From positions 25,903-89,902 of the forward strand of contig JHWU01000016.1 of NCBI GenBank assembly GCA_000622025.1: 64,000 nt of DNA. The letters run 5' to 3'. Origin of the DNA: Lachnospiraceae bacterium AD3010. GTDB lineage: Bacteria; Bacillota; Clostridia; Lachnospirales; Lachnospiraceae. Every line of letters starts with the position of its first letter. The first letter of the stretch is position 1. The translations under genes and the position numbers were made by a program. The notes beneath the pieces were generated by a model that saw only the letters and a program-made list of their open reading frames with translations, was not told the origin of the DNA and did no database searches. Of this stretch, positions 33,901-43,001 are shown piece after piece.

Positions 33901-36650
33901 TTGTCTCCATCCTTCACTGTCACGACGGGTTCCTTTGCAGTACCGTCGTAGGTGAAAGAAGCAGGTGAAAGCTGCAGTGTTATGTCATCAGAGTTAAAGG
34001 ATTTAGGAGTGATGTCAAAATGCTTTATTATGGTGCCCTCATATGAGCCCTTTCCGGTAATGATGACCTTTGCCTTTTGGGTTGCTGACGTAACATTTAT
34101 GTTGTCTTCATAGACGACAGTGTAGTCGCTTCCCTTTGTAAGAACCTGATTTCCGGGATTTTCCTTATCTCTTCCGGGATCAAGGATGGTGACCTGAGGT
34201 TCTTTGGCGCTGCCGTCATACACGAAGGATGCCGGTGTAAGGGTTATACTGATCGTGTAGTCACTGCCGTCATTGTAGCTTATGCTCTTCTTCCCGATCT
34301 TATACGTCTTTGTAACCGTTCCGAAGTATCCGTTCTTTCCGCTTATGATGACTGTCTTTGTCCCTTCACTTGTTTTATCGTCCGGATAGGAAACATCAAA
34401 ATAGGCATCGGTAATAGAGCTGTTTTTTACTCTGACCTCGGGAACGTGAGGATTTCCATCGTGTGCGAAGACAGCCGGACAAAGCTCGAAAACATCCGGC
34501 AGCGCACTGTTTCCTATTGTAAATTCCCAGGATGGATCGGAAAGAGCCGAAGCTTCTTTATACTTTCCGTATTCTGCTGCATTTATACTGACCTTATAAG
34601 TACCTACCGCTTCAGGAGCACCGGTTAATACCGTTCCATCCGCCTTTTTCGAATAAACTATGCTGATTTTATTGATATCGTAATCAACACCAGCTTTCAA
34701 AGTAAATGAAGCATGGTGTGGCGATCCTGTATATTCAAGACTTGCAGGAGGATGAAATTCAAAAAAAGCTGCAGAAAGCTCGGTATCACCTCTCCAGTTG
34801 GCTGAAAAAGTAATGTCACCTGTTTTTGTTCCCTGCGGGATATTAACATTCTCCGTTAAAACAGGGCTGCTCTGTCCGGCCCAGGTCCATCCCGCAAAGC
34901 TGTAGCCGTCACGCGTGGGATCAGCAAGACCGGAAAACGAAATATCCGTTTCCACGTTGTAAATGTCGGGAGCATTAGCCTTATCAATCCAGCTTCCATT
35001 ATTCAGACTGTAGCTGATATCATAATTTATCAGGCTGTATTTTGCGTATAGTATATGGTTTTGAGTAACCTGATCATTTGAGAAATCCCAGGGATCTCCG
35101 GACAGATCTTCATTAGCGTACCAGCCCGTTATGGTATATCCGTCGCGGGAATATGAAGGTTCAGGAATGGTAGACCCGGGATCGATATTTTCGATCTTTA
35201 ACGAATCAATATTCTCTCCCTTGAAATTGAAGCTCACAGTATATCTTTCACTGGGTTCAACCTGAAAGCTGCTCTCCTCAAAAACAAGATTATAGTTGGA
35301 TGCCTTAAATGAGTTATTATCTGTAAGCTCCAGAGTGCCCTGTTCTATTGTATAAGTACCATAGGGAGATGAGGATGAATAGGGACAGGCCACCTGTCCG
35401 GAAAATAAAGGAACTTCTCCATCCGCCAGATCTGACTGGACATATTCCAGTTCATATTGAGGCACGGGGCTTCCCTGGATTATAGTCCCGATATCCTGCA
35501 CTCCGACATGGAGATCCCGCTTTTTTATATTGAAGGATACGGAATTCTCCCCTCTGTAAGGATCCTTACCCTCCAGATGGATATAGTAAACACCTGCATC
35601 TTTATACTGTCTACCAGATTCGGGCGGATCTTCGGTATAGTTTTCCGGGTCGAGAGTATTTCCTCCGATTTTAACGGTTACCTGAGGTGTATGCTCTGTT
35701 CCGTCATAATCCGTTTCCGCTTCATCAAGCTCCAGCTCCGCATCTTTAAGATCGGATGAGGTGATCGTAAAACGCCATTCTGAGCTTGTAATATTCTCGT
35801 TTGGTTTGAAATATCTGTATCCCGAAGCATAAAGACGCACCTGATAAATCCCGTTTTCACTGGGAGCGTCATAAAACCAGGATGACGGGGCTTCATCACT
35901 GTCCGGGTCATCAACCCTGCCGTAGGAGATACGGATATACCCGTTATATGTACAGTTTTCGTCTTCATAGTATGGATGTTCCTTTATCTCCGCCTCATAC
36001 CGTTGACCGTTAATAGACACCGACTTTGATAGTTCCCCGTCAATACCTTTGAGGCCAAGCTTGAATGAAGACGTGGTCAGGGATATATTTTGTTCTATAT
36101 TTGATTTATAAACAACCTGTGATACAGATTCATACTGAGGCTCATCTCCATCCCCTTTATCAATAAGCCTGACAACCTTAAAATAATGATCGGCATTAAT
36201 ATCCTGAACATTCACACTTTTAGAGGTAGCAGTCACATCCCCTGGCACGGCACTGAACCCGCTGTCATATGAATCCGACATATATACTCTGTATCCCTTT
36301 GTTTCATATTCATCATTTTGAACAGCGTCCCAGGTAAGACGGATGCGAAGTCCTATAAAATCAGGATCTGAATGAAGATTTACGATACAGCTAAGATTTT
36401 CATTGTATTCATAATCGTCGATAGGATCTCCGCTATTCCCCAGCAAGGGTAATTCCCCCCGGTCATTTAAGGTTTTCCCTGCAGTAAATTCAGGATCGGA
36501 AAAATCATTGCTTTCATCTCTTACATCTTTATCCAGTTCCACAGCAAAAGAAGGCGTAGCAAAAACAATCGCAAGCGCCAGAATATATGCAATCAACCTT
36601 TTCAGGCGGAGGTATCTAGTTCTGCACTTATGAAAAAATGAATTGTTCAT
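30996..36650 (-). CDS. large mosaic surface protein with InlB-type and MBG-like repeats
   Basis: About 1,884 residues from the ATG at 36650; the frame opens 20 codons earlier, but the later Met begins a proper signal peptide (basic RLKRL, then IAYILALAIVFATPSFA). In order: a fibronectin-III-like domain (LRIRLTWDAVQNDEYETKG), MBG-like domains (LDEAETDYDGTEHTPQVTV), two InlB/Listeria-Bacteroides-type repeats, about five further MBG-like domains (pattern FxYDGxAKEPxVTV), seven tandem InlB-type repeats (pattern YxVTFDxNGG...GYxFxGWYT...LYAHW), a BIG2 domain (IRLDKSEMTVKTKEYAQLTAII) and a basic C-terminal region of about 170 residues. There is no LPxTG or clear membrane anchor, so attachment is unknown. 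Likely an adhesin or matrix-binding protein. The ribosome site is weak. Confidence 0.88.
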   Translation of the reverse strand: MNNSFFHKCRTRYLRLKRLIAYILALAIVFATPSFAVELDKDVRDESNDFSDPEFTAGKTLNDRGELPLLGNSGDPIDDYEYNENLSCIVNLHSDPDFIGLRIRLTWDAVQNDEYETKGYRVYMSDSYDSGFSAVPGDVTATSKSVNVQDINADHYFKVVRLIDKGDGDEPQYESVSQVVYKSNIEQNISLTTSSFKLGLKGIDGELSKSVSINGQRYEAEIKEHPYYEDENCTYNGYIRISYGRVDDPDSDEAPSSWFYDAPSENGIYQVRLYASGYRYFKPNENITSSEWRFTITSSDLKDAELELDEAETDYDGTEHTPQVTVKIGGNTLDPENYTEDPPESGRQYKDAGVYYIHLEGKDPYRGENSVSFNIKKRDLHVGVQDIGTIIQGSPVPQYELEYVQSDLADGEVPLFSGQVACPYSSSSPYGTYTIEQGTLELTDNNSFKASNYNLVFEESSFQVEPSERYTVSFNFKGENIDSLKIENIDPGSTIPEPSYSRDGYTITGWYANEDLSGDPWDFSNDQVTQNHILYAKYSLINYDISYSLNNGSWIDKANAPDIYNVETDISFSGLADPTRDGYSFAGWTWAGQSSPVLTENVNIPQGTKTGDITFSANWRGDTELSAAFFEFHPPASLEYTGSPHHASFTLKAGVDYDINKISIVYSKKADGTVLTGAPEAVGTYKVSINAAEYGKYKEASALSDPSWEFTIGNSALPDVFELCPAVFAHDGNPHVPEVRVKNSSITDAYFDVSYPDDKTSEGTKTVIISGKNGYFGTVTKTYKIGKKSISYNDGSDYTISITLTPASFVYDGSAKEPQVTILDPGRDKENPGNQVLTKGSDYTVVYEDNINVTSATQKAKVIITGKGSYEGTIIKHFDITPKSFNSDDITLQLSPASFTYDGTAKEPVVTVKDGDNILVKDRDYTLVSSNNVNAGTATVTVTGKGNYKDSKDQTFTIGRKSISDDPTDPNYIQITVLSGNSTNPISDSDVFYYKGTDIEPGVRVDAGNNSYTKKAGENGDAGFVSNFTYTCSNDPANHKGTITITGKDSGNYEGTVTKDFKLEYANFKVTFDKNCSDTVNGLSESSRYFTYNSGYGALPEPKRTGYSFNGWYDRKTDGNKMGDAGSGTDTVKLTKDSTFYAHWTARQYVVLFNANDGTVATNSKNVTFDSAYGDLPTPVRTGHSFKGWYTKASGGKKVVKTTVVKTAGQHTLYAQWGVDSYTVTFDPNGGKVTTNSKTVAYASPYGDLPTPSRIGYDFAGWYTSKSGGSLITPGTTVTITNNQTLYAHWNAKEFSVTLDKNGGDTEAVPASIRVTYDKTYADLPSIGNGAPEKRGFSFDGWFTAAEGGTRVNNGDKVKITKNTKYFAHWIANSYTLKLDKADSRAILSKEKMTVTFGESYTLPVPSLTGYDFLGWFDGEKKIKNNRLNADFIGTKTLKAGWKAKNYKVSIDVNGGKKIAAGHITVSYDGTYSALLTVGTPVKTGYSFTGWYDESEGGNRIEADTRVTRTEDHTLYAHWAPNKYRLTLSANGDGANCDIEELEVTYDGDYSGLPAPWWTDRVFTFIGWYTSPEDGSGELIRNPDTVRITKDTTLYAHWTKTIFVRGIRLDKSEMTVKTKEYAQLTAIIDPENATDKSVTWKTDNPEVATVDAGGKVSGVKPGQAVITVTATDPGETNDKVFSASCRVTVEPGNKEDFPDSAGGTVTICWDPKSNTYTTLDGINVLVISREDDIPTDPPVYVFNGKRFRPGMGSGSYVIYHGIAYRYWHDYKMSYRRNRKAGTARAIVKWRKQTAFYRSGEKKTTKDMTILKRTVSDNSVVSVKTWLGGNHIWRIYVTDSDTRMRPIRPDFSYVRTPDSFVITFKRNFEGTVSVNRVKKKKQPQT

Positions 36651-36731
36651 AATTATATTTTGGCTGGAAGCCGTTATTTTTAAACAAAAAAAAAGCAACC
36701 CGCTCCCCAAACCACTTCATTGTAATTAAAA

Positions 36732-36755
36732 GCAGGGTTTTTGTAAATTCCCTGC
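36732..36755 (-). terminator. flagellin gene terminator
   Basis: GCAGGG (36732-36737) and CCCTGC (36750-36755); read leftward the stem is followed by TTTTAATT. It separates the flagellin gene from the surface-protein gene. Confidence 0.7.
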
Positions 36756-36799
36756 CTTTATTGAACGGATAAAAATACAATATTGATACCGATGACTTA

Positions 36800-39460
36800 T
36801 CATCCCAGGAGCTGCAGAACCGATTCGGGCTGCTTTGACGCCTGGGCCAGCATGGCCTGTCCTGCCTGCTGTAAAATACTCTCTCTTGAGTACTTAACCA
36901 TTTCGGCAGCCATATCTGTATCCCTGATCTTTGACTCTGCCGCCTGGGTATTTTCAGATGTGTTGTCGTTTATCTTTATGGAGTGCTCAAGCCTGTTCTG
37001 CTGCGCTCCGAATATAGAACGGGTGTCGGAAACGATCTTAATGGCGTCCCCTATCTCATCAATGGCATATCTTGCATGCTCTATGGTATCCGTGGACGTT
37101 CCCTTTATCCCGATTATTGCATTATTGAGGCCGCTCCACTCAAGGTTTATGTGATTCGGGTTTTTTGCACTGACCTGAATGGGAAGCTGCTTCGGAGGAC
37201 GGTTGATCATAAGGTTTTCAAGTTTAATATGATTGTTTATATTTCCTGCAGATCTGGCATTCTCTTCAGCACTGAAGTCACAGTAGGCATAGTCGGTTGT
37301 CTTAAAACTGAAGCTGATAATAGAATTCGTAAGATCGCTTTCATTTTCCAGCAGCTGTTCGCCTGAATCCCTGACTGTAAGACTTCCGACCATATCACTT
37401 CCGGACTTTAACTGGATGTTATCATTTGCTTCTGAAATAACATAGGTTTCGGTTGCTCCCACCTGCTGTGCCGTACGGGGGACGGACGTATTTCCCTGCT
37501 TTTCCTGAAGCTTTGAGGGATCTATTCCTGAGGCAATCCATTCATCGTAGGTATGTCCCTCACCGCCGTAAGAGCTGTAAGTGTATATGGTCTGATCCGT
37601 AATCTGTTCCATATGCTTAACGGTATCGACATAATAATCAAAATTATTACCTTGTTTTGTGTCAAGCGTAGCATTTTTGAATGACCCGTCGTATGTATAG
37701 TAAGCTTCATTTACGGTTTCTTTGGTACTGGTCCAGGTAGATCTCCTTGTCTGGTTGGTAGTGGTTTTTTTCGAAAGATAATATTTATCGTCATCGCCCT
37801 TCACATAAACATCTTCATCTGTTTGAGATACAATAACGGGATCATAAGTTTTTTTACCCATTTCCGGCCACTCTGTAGATGACTTTTCCCCCACAGTAAC
37901 CAAAGTCCGTGTCACTGTTCCGGAGAGCACATCATTGGCATTATCAAAGGATCTCCCGACTCTCCTCTGTATCTCATACGAAGCATCCTTTCCGTTAAGT
38001 AGAGCTCCGGATGCACTGAAGCTTACGCTGGGAGCGGTTCTTCCCGCGCTTACAGTCGCCTTCACATCATTATTATACTTAATCGGTGCGGTGAAAGACT
38101 TGTCAAGCGCCTTTCCGTCCGTGTCGCCGTTGATCGCTTTCTTTACTTCCTCGAAGCCTGCCTCATCAGCCAGAGTGAAATCAAAAGAGATCCCCAGGTC
38201 TGAGCCTAAAGTATTGGTGAATCTGTATGTAGCACTGTCATCAAAGGTCACAAGGCTCTCATCCTTGTTGCTTAAGCCCCAGTCGCTTATAGGATATGAG
38301 GGGGAGGCGGGGCTTGCCTGCTGAATGCTGCTCCATTTCATCTGTGTCAGATCCGAGCCGTTCATTGTAAGCTTTATTCCGGAATTATCGGAAACACCGT
38401 CTCCGTAAACCTGGATCTTAAAGCTGTTCTCAAGATTATCCTTATTATTTACTGTGACCCGAATCTTATTTACATCAGTGATATCAAGTGCCTTCCCGGA
38501 ATCGATATAGGATTCATCCTTGGTAAAAATATCCCAGGTATATTCGGTATTGAATAATTTGCCGTTGATTCCGTCTATAATGGCAGTCTTGCTATCACCG
38601 TCATTTACCTCAAACCAAACGGTCTGCTGATTATAATCCACTCCGAATTCGCCGAAGTTTGCACCATCCTTGATCCCTATTTCATCCCAGGTTCCTGCGA
38701 GCCTGTTATTGATGTAGAGTCCCGTATCATCTGCAGACCAGTGGTTTCTGCGGGCCACTCTTGACAGATTGTCTCCGGCATTCACATGGAGCTCCAGACG
38801 CTCCTTTACCGGGCTTCCTCCTTTTGTTCCGGCAAAAATATCATTAAGATCCACAACCTGGTTCTTTGCAAAGGTCTTTCCGTCATCGGAAATCTCTATT
38901 CCAAGCTCATCCCAGGTATGACGCACATTGTAATATTCGATACCGCCGTACATCACATTGCCTGAGGCATCCAGACCGTTACTGAATACCTGTATTTCCA
39001 TTGCATTGGAATCCTTATGTATCTCCGGAGCGGGAACGTAGGGAACCTCGAAGATATGTACCTCATTGAATCTGGCGGTCTTAAAGATCCTGTTTGTCTC
39101 TTCCTTTAATTCCTGAATCTCATTATCTATATCCATCCTGTCAGAGGCGGAATTCGTACCGTTTGCAGCCTTTATGGAGAGCTCGTTCATGCGGTGCAGC
39201 ATGGCAACGACCTCCTCCAGATAGCCGTCAGCGGTCTGGCATAAGCTAACGCCGTCCTGAAGGTTATCCGAACCCTGATTTAATCCTCTTATCTGCCTGC
39301 GCATTTTTTCCGAAATGGAAAGACCCGCTGCGTCATCTGCCGCGCGGTTGATTCTGTATCCTGATGATAGCTTTTCTGAAGACTTTGCTTTTCTGTCGTT
39401 TACGACCCCGAGTTCACGGTTTGTAAACATTGAACTCAGGTTGTGAGCTACAACATTCAT
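36800..39460 (-). CDS. flagellin with very large central domain
   Basis: 886 residues, about two to three times the usual flagellin. The conserved D0/D1 N-terminus (about 1-140: HNLSSMFTNRELGVVNDRKA, SEKLSSGYRINRAADDAAGL, NLQDGVSLCQTADGYLEEV) and C-terminus (about 785-886: SRESILQQAGQAMLAQASKQ, ending PESVLQLLG) are intact, so it should polymerise. The roughly 640-residue insert between them is surface-exposed, Asp/Ser/Thr-rich and not recognised; it has no HExxH motif of flagellinolysins. A sigma-28 promoter precedes it. No other flagellar genes are in the window. Confidence 0.93.
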   Translation of the reverse strand: MNVVAHNLSSMFTNRELGVVNDRKAKSSEKLSSGYRINRAADDAAGLSISEKMRRQIRGLNQGSDNLQDGVSLCQTADGYLEEVVAMLHRMNELSIKAANGTNSASDRMDIDNEIQELKEETNRIFKTARFNEVHIFEVPYVPAPEIHKDSNAMEIQVFSNGLDASGNVMYGGIEYYNVRHTWDELGIEISDDGKTFAKNQVVDLNDIFAGTKGGSPVKERLELHVNAGDNLSRVARRNHWSADDTGLYINNRLAGTWDEIGIKDGANFGEFGVDYNQQTVWFEVNDGDSKTAIIDGINGKLFNTEYTWDIFTKDESYIDSGKALDITDVNKIRVTVNNKDNLENSFKIQVYGDGVSDNSGIKLTMNGSDLTQMKWSSIQQASPASPSYPISDWGLSNKDESLVTFDDSATYRFTNTLGSDLGISFDFTLADEAGFEEVKKAINGDTDGKALDKSFTAPIKYNNDVKATVSAGRTAPSVSFSASGALLNGKDASYEIQRRVGRSFDNANDVLSGTVTRTLVTVGEKSSTEWPEMGKKTYDPVIVSQTDEDVYVKGDDDKYYLSKKTTTNQTRRSTWTSTKETVNEAYYTYDGSFKNATLDTKQGNNFDYYVDTVKHMEQITDQTIYTYSSYGGEGHTYDEWIASGIDPSKLQEKQGNTSVPRTAQQVGATETYVISEANDNIQLKSGSDMVGSLTVRDSGEQLLENESDLTNSIISFSFKTTDYAYCDFSAEENARSAGNINNHIKLENLMINRPPKQLPIQVSAKNPNHINLEWSGLNNAIIGIKGTSTDTIEHARYAIDEIGDAIKIVSDTRSIFGAQQNRLEHSIKINDNTSENTQAAESKIRDTDMAAEMVKYSRESILQQAGQAMLAQASKQPESVLQLLG

Positions 39461-39520
39461 GCCTGATCCCTTGTTTCTTCGATCTCCCCCGAAAATTACT
39501 TGATCGTCCCTACCTTTTCT

Positions 39521-39547
39521 ATATCGGAATATTTATAAAAAACTTTA
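39521..39547 (-). promoter_or_regulatory. sigma-28 (SigD-type) flagellin promoter
   Basis: Minus strand TAAA (39544-39547), 15 bases, TCCGATAT (39521-39528), an excellent match to the Firmicute flagellar consensus TAAA-N15-GCCGATAT. It lies about 60 bases before the flagellin ATG. Confidence 0.88.
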
Positions 39548-39707
39548 CAGTAGAACTGATATTATTTCAAAAACAGGAACTTTACTTTTTGTAAGCAAAC
39601 GTTTTCTGCATTTGCTGCAATTCCTCCGGATTGTGGTAAAATCAGATCATATCCCATTTTATCTTTTCTTGAAATATCAGTAAAAAAGTGAAAGGATGCG
39701 ATGCAAA

Positions 39708-40967
39708 ATGAAAACACTGATAGAAAAATACAATAGCACAAGCCTGATCATCAGGATCATCATCGGTATGGTGATAGGAGTTATACTGGGACTGTTGTTT
39801 CCGGGAAATCCGATAATCCCCATTTTCGGCAGTCTCTTTGTGGGTGCCCTGAAAGCCATTGCGCCTATTCTGGTATTTGTACTGGTCATCTCCTCTCTTG
39901 CACATGGAAATACGGGATTTGACAGACGCTTCGGCTTTGTGATCTTTCTTTATCTGTTTTCCACACTGCTGGCCGGTATTGTGGCGGTATTTGCAAGCTT
40001 TGCCTTTCCGCTGACAGTAAAGCTTAAAGGAAGTGCCGATATCAGTCAGGCTCCCTCCGGAGTTGGGGAGGTGCTTTCGAACCTCCTGACCTCCATGGTC
40101 AATAACCCGGTTGATTCTCTTGCAAAGGCTAATTATGTAAGTATCCTCTTCTGGGCAGTGCTCCTCGGTATAATATTTAAGACGATCGCCGCTGATGTAA
40201 CGAAAAAGGTTATCTCCGACATATCTGATGCTATATCAAAGCTCATCGCCTGGATAATTTCATTGGCACCCTTCGGCATCATGGGGCTTATGTATGAATC
40301 CATCACTGAAAGCGGGATTTCGATTTTCGTGGATTACGGAAAGCTGCTGCTCCTTCTGGTGGGAACAATGCTCATTACTTCACTGGTACTGAATCCGATA
40401 CTGGTCTTCCTTGTCATCAGAACCAATCCCTATCCGCTGGTAATACGCTGCCTTAGGGAAAGCGGTATTATGGCTTTCTTTATGCGCTCCTCTGCAGCGA
40501 ATATCCCGGTGAACATGGAGTTATGCAGAAAGCTCGGACTAGATGAGGATATGTATTCTGTTTCCATTCCCTTAGGTTCCACCATCAATATGGACGGCGC
40601 GGCCGTAGTTATAACGATAATGACTATGACTGCTGCCAATACCATAGGCCTCAAGGTGGATATCCCGTCTGCCATCATTTTATCTCTGGTAGCTACATTG
40701 GCAGCCTGCGGAACCTCGGGTATAGCAGGAGGGTCTCTCTTACTTATCCCCATGGCCTGCTCTTTATTCGGTATTCCTCAGGACACAGCGATGCAGATGG
40801 TGGGAGTAGGCTATATCATCAATGTTATTCAGGACTCCTTTGAAACAGCCCTCAATTCCTCCGGAGATGTGCTGTTTACGGCTACCGCGGAATACGGACA
40901 CTGGAGAAGAATAGGAAAAAGCCTTCCCACCTTCCTCGGAGGAACAACAGAGGTTGAGATGAAATAA
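39708..40967 (+). CDS. sstT: serine/threonine:Na+ symporter
   Basis: About 419 residues from the second ATG (39708), where the family start MKTLIEKYNSTSLI begins; the frame opens four codons earlier, over the AAAGGA ribosome site. It is a DAACS-family carrier with about eight membrane helices and two hairpins. Signatures are FVGALKAIAPILVFVLVISSL, RSSAANIPVNMELC and PLGSTINMDGAAVVIT, closest to SstT. It imports serine with Na+. The next two genes encode serine dehydratase, which supports serine as substrate. The gap to the divergent flagellin gene is 247 bases; I find no strong promoter for sstT there. Confidence 0.94.
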   Translation: MKTLIEKYNSTSLIIRIIIGMVIGVILGLLFPGNPIIPIFGSLFVGALKAIAPILVFVLVISSLAHGNTGFDRRFGFVIFLYLFSTLLAGIVAVFASFAFPLTVKLKGSADISQAPSGVGEVLSNLLTSMVNNPVDSLAKANYVSILFWAVLLGIIFKTIAADVTKKVISDISDAISKLIAWIISLAPFGIMGLMYESITESGISIFVDYGKLLLLLVGTMLITSLVLNPILVFLVIRTNPYPLVIRCLRESGIMAFFMRSSAANIPVNMELCRKLGLDEDMYSVSIPLGSTINMDGAAVVITIMTMTAANTIGLKVDIPSAIILSLVATLAACGTSGIAGGSLLLIPMACSLFGIPQDTAMQMVGVGYIINVIQDSFETALNSSGDVLFTATAEYGHWRRIGKSLPTFLGGTTEVEMK

Positions 40968-40988
40968 AATATGAGGTAACGGAGCATT

Positions 40989-41657
40989 ATGAACGTATTT
41001 GATATAATCGGTCCCGTAATGATAGGTCCGTCCAGTTCACATACTGCAGGAGCGGTAAGGCTTGGCCGGGTGGTAAATAAACTGATGGACGGAGCACTGC
41101 CGGAACAAGCGGAGATCACGCTTTCAGGATCCTTTGCACAGACGTATAAGGGTCATGGAACAGACAGGGCACTTTTAGCCGGTATCATGGGATATCACAG
41201 CTATTCTCCCGAAATAAGGGATGCTCTTGAGATTGCAAAAGATAAGGGCATCGAATTTAGCTTTATAAAGGAAAACATCAAGGGTGCACATCCTAATACA
41301 GCACTCATACGTTATGTCCTGCATGACGGATCAGAGGGAGCCATGCAGGGAGCCAGCATAGGCGGAGGCAATATTCAGGTCAGCAGGATAAACGGAATGA
41401 ATGTGGATTTCAGCGGAGATAATAATACGCTGCTGGTAATGCATGAGGATAAGCCGGGTGTGATCGCAGGTGTGACCAATATCATGCATTGGGAATATGC
41501 GGATCTCAATATCTCAAACTTCCACCTCTCCCGGGAATCGAAAGGAGGGAAGGCCATTATGACCATAGAGATAGACAGTCTGCCTCCGGAAACACTAATT
41601 GACAGTATAAGGCGGCTGGATCATGTTTCAAATGCCCTGTTGATAAGGAGAGTATAG
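40989..41657 (+). CDS. sdaAB: L-serine ammonia-lyase, beta subunit
   Basis: 222 residues. The N-terminal catalytic-partner domain (IIGPVMIGPSSSHTAGAVRLG) is typical of the beta chain of clostridial iron-sulfur serine dehydratase. A C-terminal ACT domain follows (MHEDKPGVIAGVTNIMHWEYADLNISN). With the alpha chain it converts serine to pyruvate and ammonia. It is 21 bases after sstT and two bases before sdaAA. Confidence 0.96.
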   Translation: MNVFDIIGPVMIGPSSSHTAGAVRLGRVVNKLMDGALPEQAEITLSGSFAQTYKGHGTDRALLAGIMGYHSYSPEIRDALEIAKDKGIEFSFIKENIKGAHPNTALIRYVLHDGSEGAMQGASIGGGNIQVSRINGMNVDFSGDNNTLLVMHEDKPGVIAGVTNIMHWEYADLNISNFHLSRESKGGKAIMTIEIDSLPPETLIDSIRRLDHVSNALLIRRV

Positions 41658-41659
41658 GA

Positions 41660-42538
41660 ATGCTTAAATACGAATCCATCAGTGAATTGATAGAAGCAGC
41701 GGAAAAAACAGGAGAGAAGATCAGTGGGATCGTTTTGGAAGATCAGGCTGTGAGTCTGGAAAAAAGTCCGCTTGAAGTATATGAAAAGATGGAGCTGGAC
41801 TTTCACATAATGTGTGCTTCCGTAAAAGAGGGACAGAAAAAGGAACAGAGATCAATGTCCGGTCTCACCGGAGGAGAGGGATTTCTAATGAATGAGTATG
41901 CGCTTAAGGGTAAGAGTCTCTGCGGTGAATTTCTGTCCAAAGCCATATCCAGAGCCCTTGCTGTTGCAGGCTGCAATGCCTCCATGGGTAAAATAGTGGC
42001 GGCTCCCACTGCAGGAAGCTGTGGGATACTGCCGGGCTGTCTCGTATCTCTTTACGAGGACAGAGGTTTTGATGTTAAAGACATAGTGATGTCCATGTTT
42101 ACGGCGGGTGCTTTTGGCTTAGTGATCGCAGAAAGAGCCAGTATAGCCGGAGCCGAGGGAGGCTGCCAGGCTGAGTGCGGAAGTGCTGCGGGAATGGCTG
42201 CCGCCGCTCTTACGGAAGTGATGGGAGGGACTCCCTCAATGTGCGCTGATGCCTGTGCAATGGCTCTTGCAAACCAGCTGGGACTTGTATGTGATCCGGT
42301 GGCCGGCCTTGTGGAGATCCCCTGTATCAAGAGAAATGTATCCGGGCTTATGATAGCATTTTCATGTGCGGATATGGCTCTTGCAGGTATAGAGGCAAAG
42401 ATACCTGCAGACGAATGCCTGGATGCAATGCGTGAGGTGGGAGATTCATTGCCTGCCTCACTAAAAGAAACCGCCGGAGGCGGACTGGCTGCGACCCCAA
42501 CAGGCATAAGGCTCAGAAAGCAGGTTTACGGAGACTGA
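41660..42538 (+). CDS. sdaAA: L-serine ammonia-lyase, iron-sulfur alpha subunit
   Basis: 292 residues. NASMGKIVAAPTAGSCGILPG and GAEGGCQAECGSAAGMAAAA plus the later SMCADACAMALANQLGLVCDPV and EIPCIKRN supply the Cys ligands of the [4Fe-4S] cluster. The enzyme is oxygen-sensitive, fitting an anaerobe. It ends the sstT-sdaAB-sdaAA operon, which imports serine and turns it to pyruvate plus ammonium. It faces marR convergently with an 18-base gap and no clear terminator. Confidence 0.97.
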   Translation: MLKYESISELIEAAEKTGEKISGIVLEDQAVSLEKSPLEVYEKMELDFHIMCASVKEGQKKEQRSMSGLTGGEGFLMNEYALKGKSLCGEFLSKAISRALAVAGCNASMGKIVAAPTAGSCGILPGCLVSLYEDRGFDVKDIVMSMFTAGAFGLVIAERASIAGAEGGCQAECGSAAGMAAAALTEVMGGTPSMCADACAMALANQLGLVCDPVAGLVEIPCIKRNVSGLMIAFSCADMALAGIEAKIPADECLDAMREVGDSLPASLKETAGGGLAATPTGIRLRKQVYGD

Positions 42539-42556
42539 CAGACGGAGCGGGTTCTT

Positions 42557-42985
42557 TTACTCCTCTATTCTTTCCAGATTACTGCACAGCTTCTCTACAA
42601 GAACGTGCAGCGTATCCAATTCCTCTTTTGAAAATCCCTTCAGTCCTTCCTCCTGGATACTGGAATACAGATCGTCGACCCTTTCCTGGGCACTCCTTCC
42701 TTTCGAAGTGATGTAGATGCATTTTGCCCTGCTGTCCCTGTCATTCTTCCGTCTTTCTATGAGCCCGCTTCTTTCCATATGCTTAAGGGTTGAGGTAACA
42801 GATGCGGGCTCCTCCCTGAAATGATCTGAAATATCCTTCTGTATTGCCCCGTCATGTTCAGAAAGAAAATAAAGGAAATTCACCACCCCGGGTGTAAGCT
42901 TATTGTCCCCTATGCCGTTCCTCACCTTCTTCTTTATCAGATTATCTGCCAGATAGATATTTGAAAGGATATTTCTTTTATTCAT
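42557..42985 (-). CDS. MarR-family transcriptional regulator
   Basis: 142 residues. The winged helix is visible as AIQKDISDHFREEPASVTSTLKHMERSGLIERRKNDRDSRAKCIYITSKG in outline (about residues 45-95), with the recognition helix around EPASVTSTLKHMERSGLI and wing RKNDRDSRAK. It is the last gene after cstA (16-base gap), so it probably regulates this operon or senses a related ligand. Confidence 0.9.
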   Translation of the reverse strand: MNKRNILSNIYLADNLIKKKVRNGIGDNKLTPGVVNFLYFLSEHDGAIQKDISDHFREEPASVTSTLKHMERSGLIERRKNDRDSRAKCIYITSKGRSAQERVDDLYSSIQEEGLKGFSKEELDTLHVLVEKLCSNLERIEE

Positions 42986-43001
42986 ATTTAATCCCTACCT
43001 C

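Noticed and set aside
36800..39460. Flagellinolysin (protease-bearing flagellin)
   Set aside because: No HExxH zinc-protease motif is visible in the central insert.
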